From positions 14,220,501 to 14,284,500 of the forward strand of contig OY756967.1 in the NCBI GenBank assembly GCA_963580455.1: a DNA stretch of 64,000 nucleotides. Reading direction: 5' to 3'. A model generated the notes under the pieces. It made no database searches. It had not been told where the DNA came from and saw only the letters and a program-made list of their open reading frames with translations. Made by a program: the position numbers and the translations under genes. Below, piece by piece: positions 62,001-64,000 of this stretch. Each line of letters opens with the position of its first letter. Positions within the stretch are counted from its first letter, which is position 1. The stretch is from Euonymus europaeus. Lineage: Eukaryota > Streptophyta > Magnoliopsida > Celastrales > Celastraceae.

Positions 62001-62820
62001 TCCAAGATTATTTCGATGCCAAAACAGCAACTTTCTATGACAAATATACAAAACCGTTAAAAGCTCCTCCATAGAGAGAGTTGAGCAACTTCGGACAATC
62101 AAAGTTGCTCGGTGTACACTTTTTATTGTTCTTCTATATCAAATTTTATGAGTATAAGCTTCCTAGATAATTTTGATGCCAAAATCACAAGTTTCTATGA
62201 TAAATGGAGAAAACTGTTAAAAGCTCCTCATAGAGAGAGTTGACCAATTTCGAACCATCAAAGATGCTCGGTGTACACGTTTTGTTGTTCTTCTTTGTCA
62301 AATTTTATGAGTATAAGCTTCCAAGATTATTTCGATGCCAAAACATGAACTTTCAATGACAAATGGACAAAATCGTTAAAAGCTCCTCCACAGAGAGAGT
62401 TGAACAACTTCGGACAATCAAAGTTGCTCGGTGTACACTTTTTAATGTTCTTCTATGTTAAATTTTATGAGTATAAGCTTCGAAGATTGTTTCGATAGCA
62501 AAAGATCAACTTTCTATGACAAATAGACAAAAGCTCTAAAAGCTCCTCCATAGAGAGAGTTGAGCAACTTCGGACAATCAAAGTTGCTCGGTGTACACTT
62601 TTTATTGTTCTTCTACGTCAAATTTTATGAGTATAAGCTTCCTGGATTATTTCGATGCCAAAATCCCATGTTTCTATGACAAATGGACAAAACCTTTAAA
62701 AACTCCTCCGTAGAGAGAGTTGAGCAACTTCGGAACATCAAAGTTGCTCGGTGTACACTTTAATTGTTCTTCTATGTCAATTTTTATGAGTATATGCTTC
62801 CAAGATTATTTCGATGCAAA
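59030..62820. repeat. 1,758-bp higher-order repeat (11 monomers), two copies and the start of a third
   Basis: Copies start at about 59030, 60788 and 62546. The unit is 11 monomers minus 2 bases because one monomer has a 2-base loss (GCTCCTCATAGAG near 60465 and 62223). Shared markers include GTGTACACTTTAATTG (59239, 60997), TTCGTACCGTC, GAGTGTAAGC and CTAGATAATTTTGATG. The 59554-59802 and 61312-61560 stretches translate identically, so the first two copies are nearly identical. The third is soon replaced by a version closer to 54900-56165. Confidence 0.9.
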
Positions 62821-64000
62821 AATCCCAAGTTTCTATGACAAATACAGAAAACTGTTAAAAGCTCCTTCATAGAAAGAGTTGACCAATTTCGGACCATCAA
62901 AGATGCTCGGTGTACAAGTTTTATTGTTCTTCTATTTCAAATTTTATGAGTGTAAGCTTCCATGATTATTTCGATGCCAAAACAGCAACTTTCTATGACA
63001 AATGTACAAAACCGTTAAAAGCTCCTCCATAGAGAGAGTTGAGCAACTTCGGACAATCAAAGTTGCTCGGTGTACACTTTTTATTGTTCTTCTATGTCAA
63101 ATTTTATGAGGATAAGCTTCCTAGATTATTTCGATGCCAAAATCACAAGTTTCTATGATAAATGGAGAAAACTTTTAAAACCTCCTTCATAGAAAGAGTT
63201 GACCAATTTCGTACCATCAAAGATGCTCGGTGTACACGTTTTAGTGTTTTTCTATGTCAAATTTTATGAGTATAAGCTTCCAAGATTATTTTCATGCCAA
63301 AACAGCAACTTTCAATGACAAATGGACAAAACCGTTAAAAGCTCCTCCAAAGAGAGAGTTGAGCAACTTCGGACAATCAAAGTTGCTCGGTGTACACTAT
63401 TTAATTTTCTTCAATGTCAAATTTTATGAGTATAAGCTTCCAAGATTATTTCGATAGCAAAAGACCAACTTTCTATGACAAATGGCCAAAAGCTCTAGAA
63501 GCTCCTCCATAGTGAGAGTTGAGCAACTTCGGAAAATCAAAGTTGCTCGGTGTACACTTTTTATTGTTCTTCTATGTCAAATTTTATGAGTATAAGCTTC
63601 CTAGATTATTTCGATGCAAAAAACCCAAGTTTCTATGACAAATGGAGAAAACTGTTAAAAGCTCCATCATAGAGAGAGTTGACCAATTTCGGACCATCAA
63701 AGATGCTCGGTGAACAAGTTTTATTGTTCTTCTATGTCAAGTTTTATGAGTCTAAGCTTCCAAGATTATTTCGATGCCAAAACAGCAACTTTCTATGACA
63801 AATGTACAAAACCGTTAAAAGCTCCTCCATAGAGAGAGTTTAGCAACTTCGGACAATCAAAGTTGCTCGGTGTACACTTTTTATTGTTCTTCTATGTCAA
63901 ATTTTATGAGTATAAGCTTCCTAGATTATTTCGATGCCAAAATCCCATGTTTCTATGATAAATGGAGAAAACTGTTAAAACCTCCTTCATAGAAAGAGTT
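62740..64000. repeat. Satellite segment repeated from about 54905-56165 (offset 7,835 bp)
   Basis: The right end of the window matches 54905-56165 at a constant 7,835-bp offset from at least 63236 onward (ACGTTTTAGTGTTTTTC at 55401 and 63236; ACTATTTAATTTTCTTCAATG at 55561 and 63396; AAAACCTCCTTCATAG at the window end and near 56140). The match reaches the window edge, so its full length is unknown. Confidence 0.85.

Larger units (their letters stand above)
53320..64000. repeat. 160-bp satellite array, zone 3 (GTCAAATTTTATGAG variants)
   Basis: This is about 67 monomers that mostly carry GTCAAATTTTATGAGTATAAGC in place of TTAAATTTTACGAAAATGAGC. Three variants dominate: one with GCCAAAACAGCAACTTTC; one with GCAAAAATCCCAAGTTTC, GGAGAAAACTG, TTGACCAATTTCGGACC and AAGATGCTCGG; and one with GATAGCAAAAGACCAAC and CCAAAAGCTCTAGAAGC. 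The array runs on past the right window edge. Nothing but satellite is visible. Confidence 0.95.

Noticed and set aside
12742..64000. CRISPR-like array
   Set aside because: Repeats are contiguous with no unique spacers, and the monomer length and plant retrotransposon context fit satellite DNA.
1..64000. CENP-B-box-like motif in the monomer
   Set aside because: I looked for the TTCG...CGGG pattern. TTCGGACAATC has only a trivial partial resemblance and lacks the rest of the box.

Overview
The window is plant repetitive DNA: one long tandem satellite array interrupted by one LTR retrotransposon. There is no host gene, tRNA, rRNA or CRISPR array that I can support. A flowering plant is indicated by the retrotransposon (a chromodomain-type Ty3/gypsy element with plant-style long LTRs and an initiator-Met tRNA primer site) and by the satellite (AT-rich, 160-bp monomer, nucleosome-sized like many plant centromeric or heterochromatic satellites). 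I cannot name the species or assign the array to a chromosome position from sequence alone.

Layout. Positions 1-3475 are satellite (about 21.7 monomers). Positions 3476-12741 hold a full-length Ty3/gypsy element of 9,256 bp (3481-12736) bracketed by a perfect 5-bp target duplication, TTATA. It has LTRs of 2,151 and 2,149 bp that differ by only about 14 substitutions in my hand comparison, a primer binding site, gag, pol in the order PR-RT-RNaseH-INT-chromodomain, and a polypurine tract. gag and pol share one reading frame but are separated by an in-frame TAG just before the two zinc knuckles. The C-terminal chromodomain is cut by a one-base frameshift. The copy is therefore young but probably not autonomous. 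Positions 12742-64000 are again only satellite (about 320 monomers).

The satellite is more structured than a simple array. Monomer types form three broad zones (1-29 kb, 29-53 kb, 53-64 kb). Within these are higher-order repeats or local segmental duplications with units of 320 bp (2 monomers), 800 bp (5), 960 bp (6), 1,758 bp (11), 2,556 bp (16) and about 5.6-5.76 kb (35-36), plus duplications at 3,041-bp and 7,835-bp offsets. Each typical monomer carries a perfect 9-bp inverted repeat (GAGCAACTT, 10-nt spacer, AAGTTGCTC) directly followed by the palindrome GTGTACAC. In the 320-bp dimers the inverted repeat is intact in one monomer and broken in the other, and at one locus both arms have changed together so that pairing is kept.

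How the parts relate: the element inserted into one copy of a duplicated satellite segment after that segment had been duplicated, and the array reads on unbroken across the insertion when the element and one TTATA are removed. Short open frames in the satellite are by-products of the monomer sequence and are not annotated as genes. The best candidates for something new are the satellite family itself, its dyad element and its nested repeat hierarchy. No new protein-coding system is visible.
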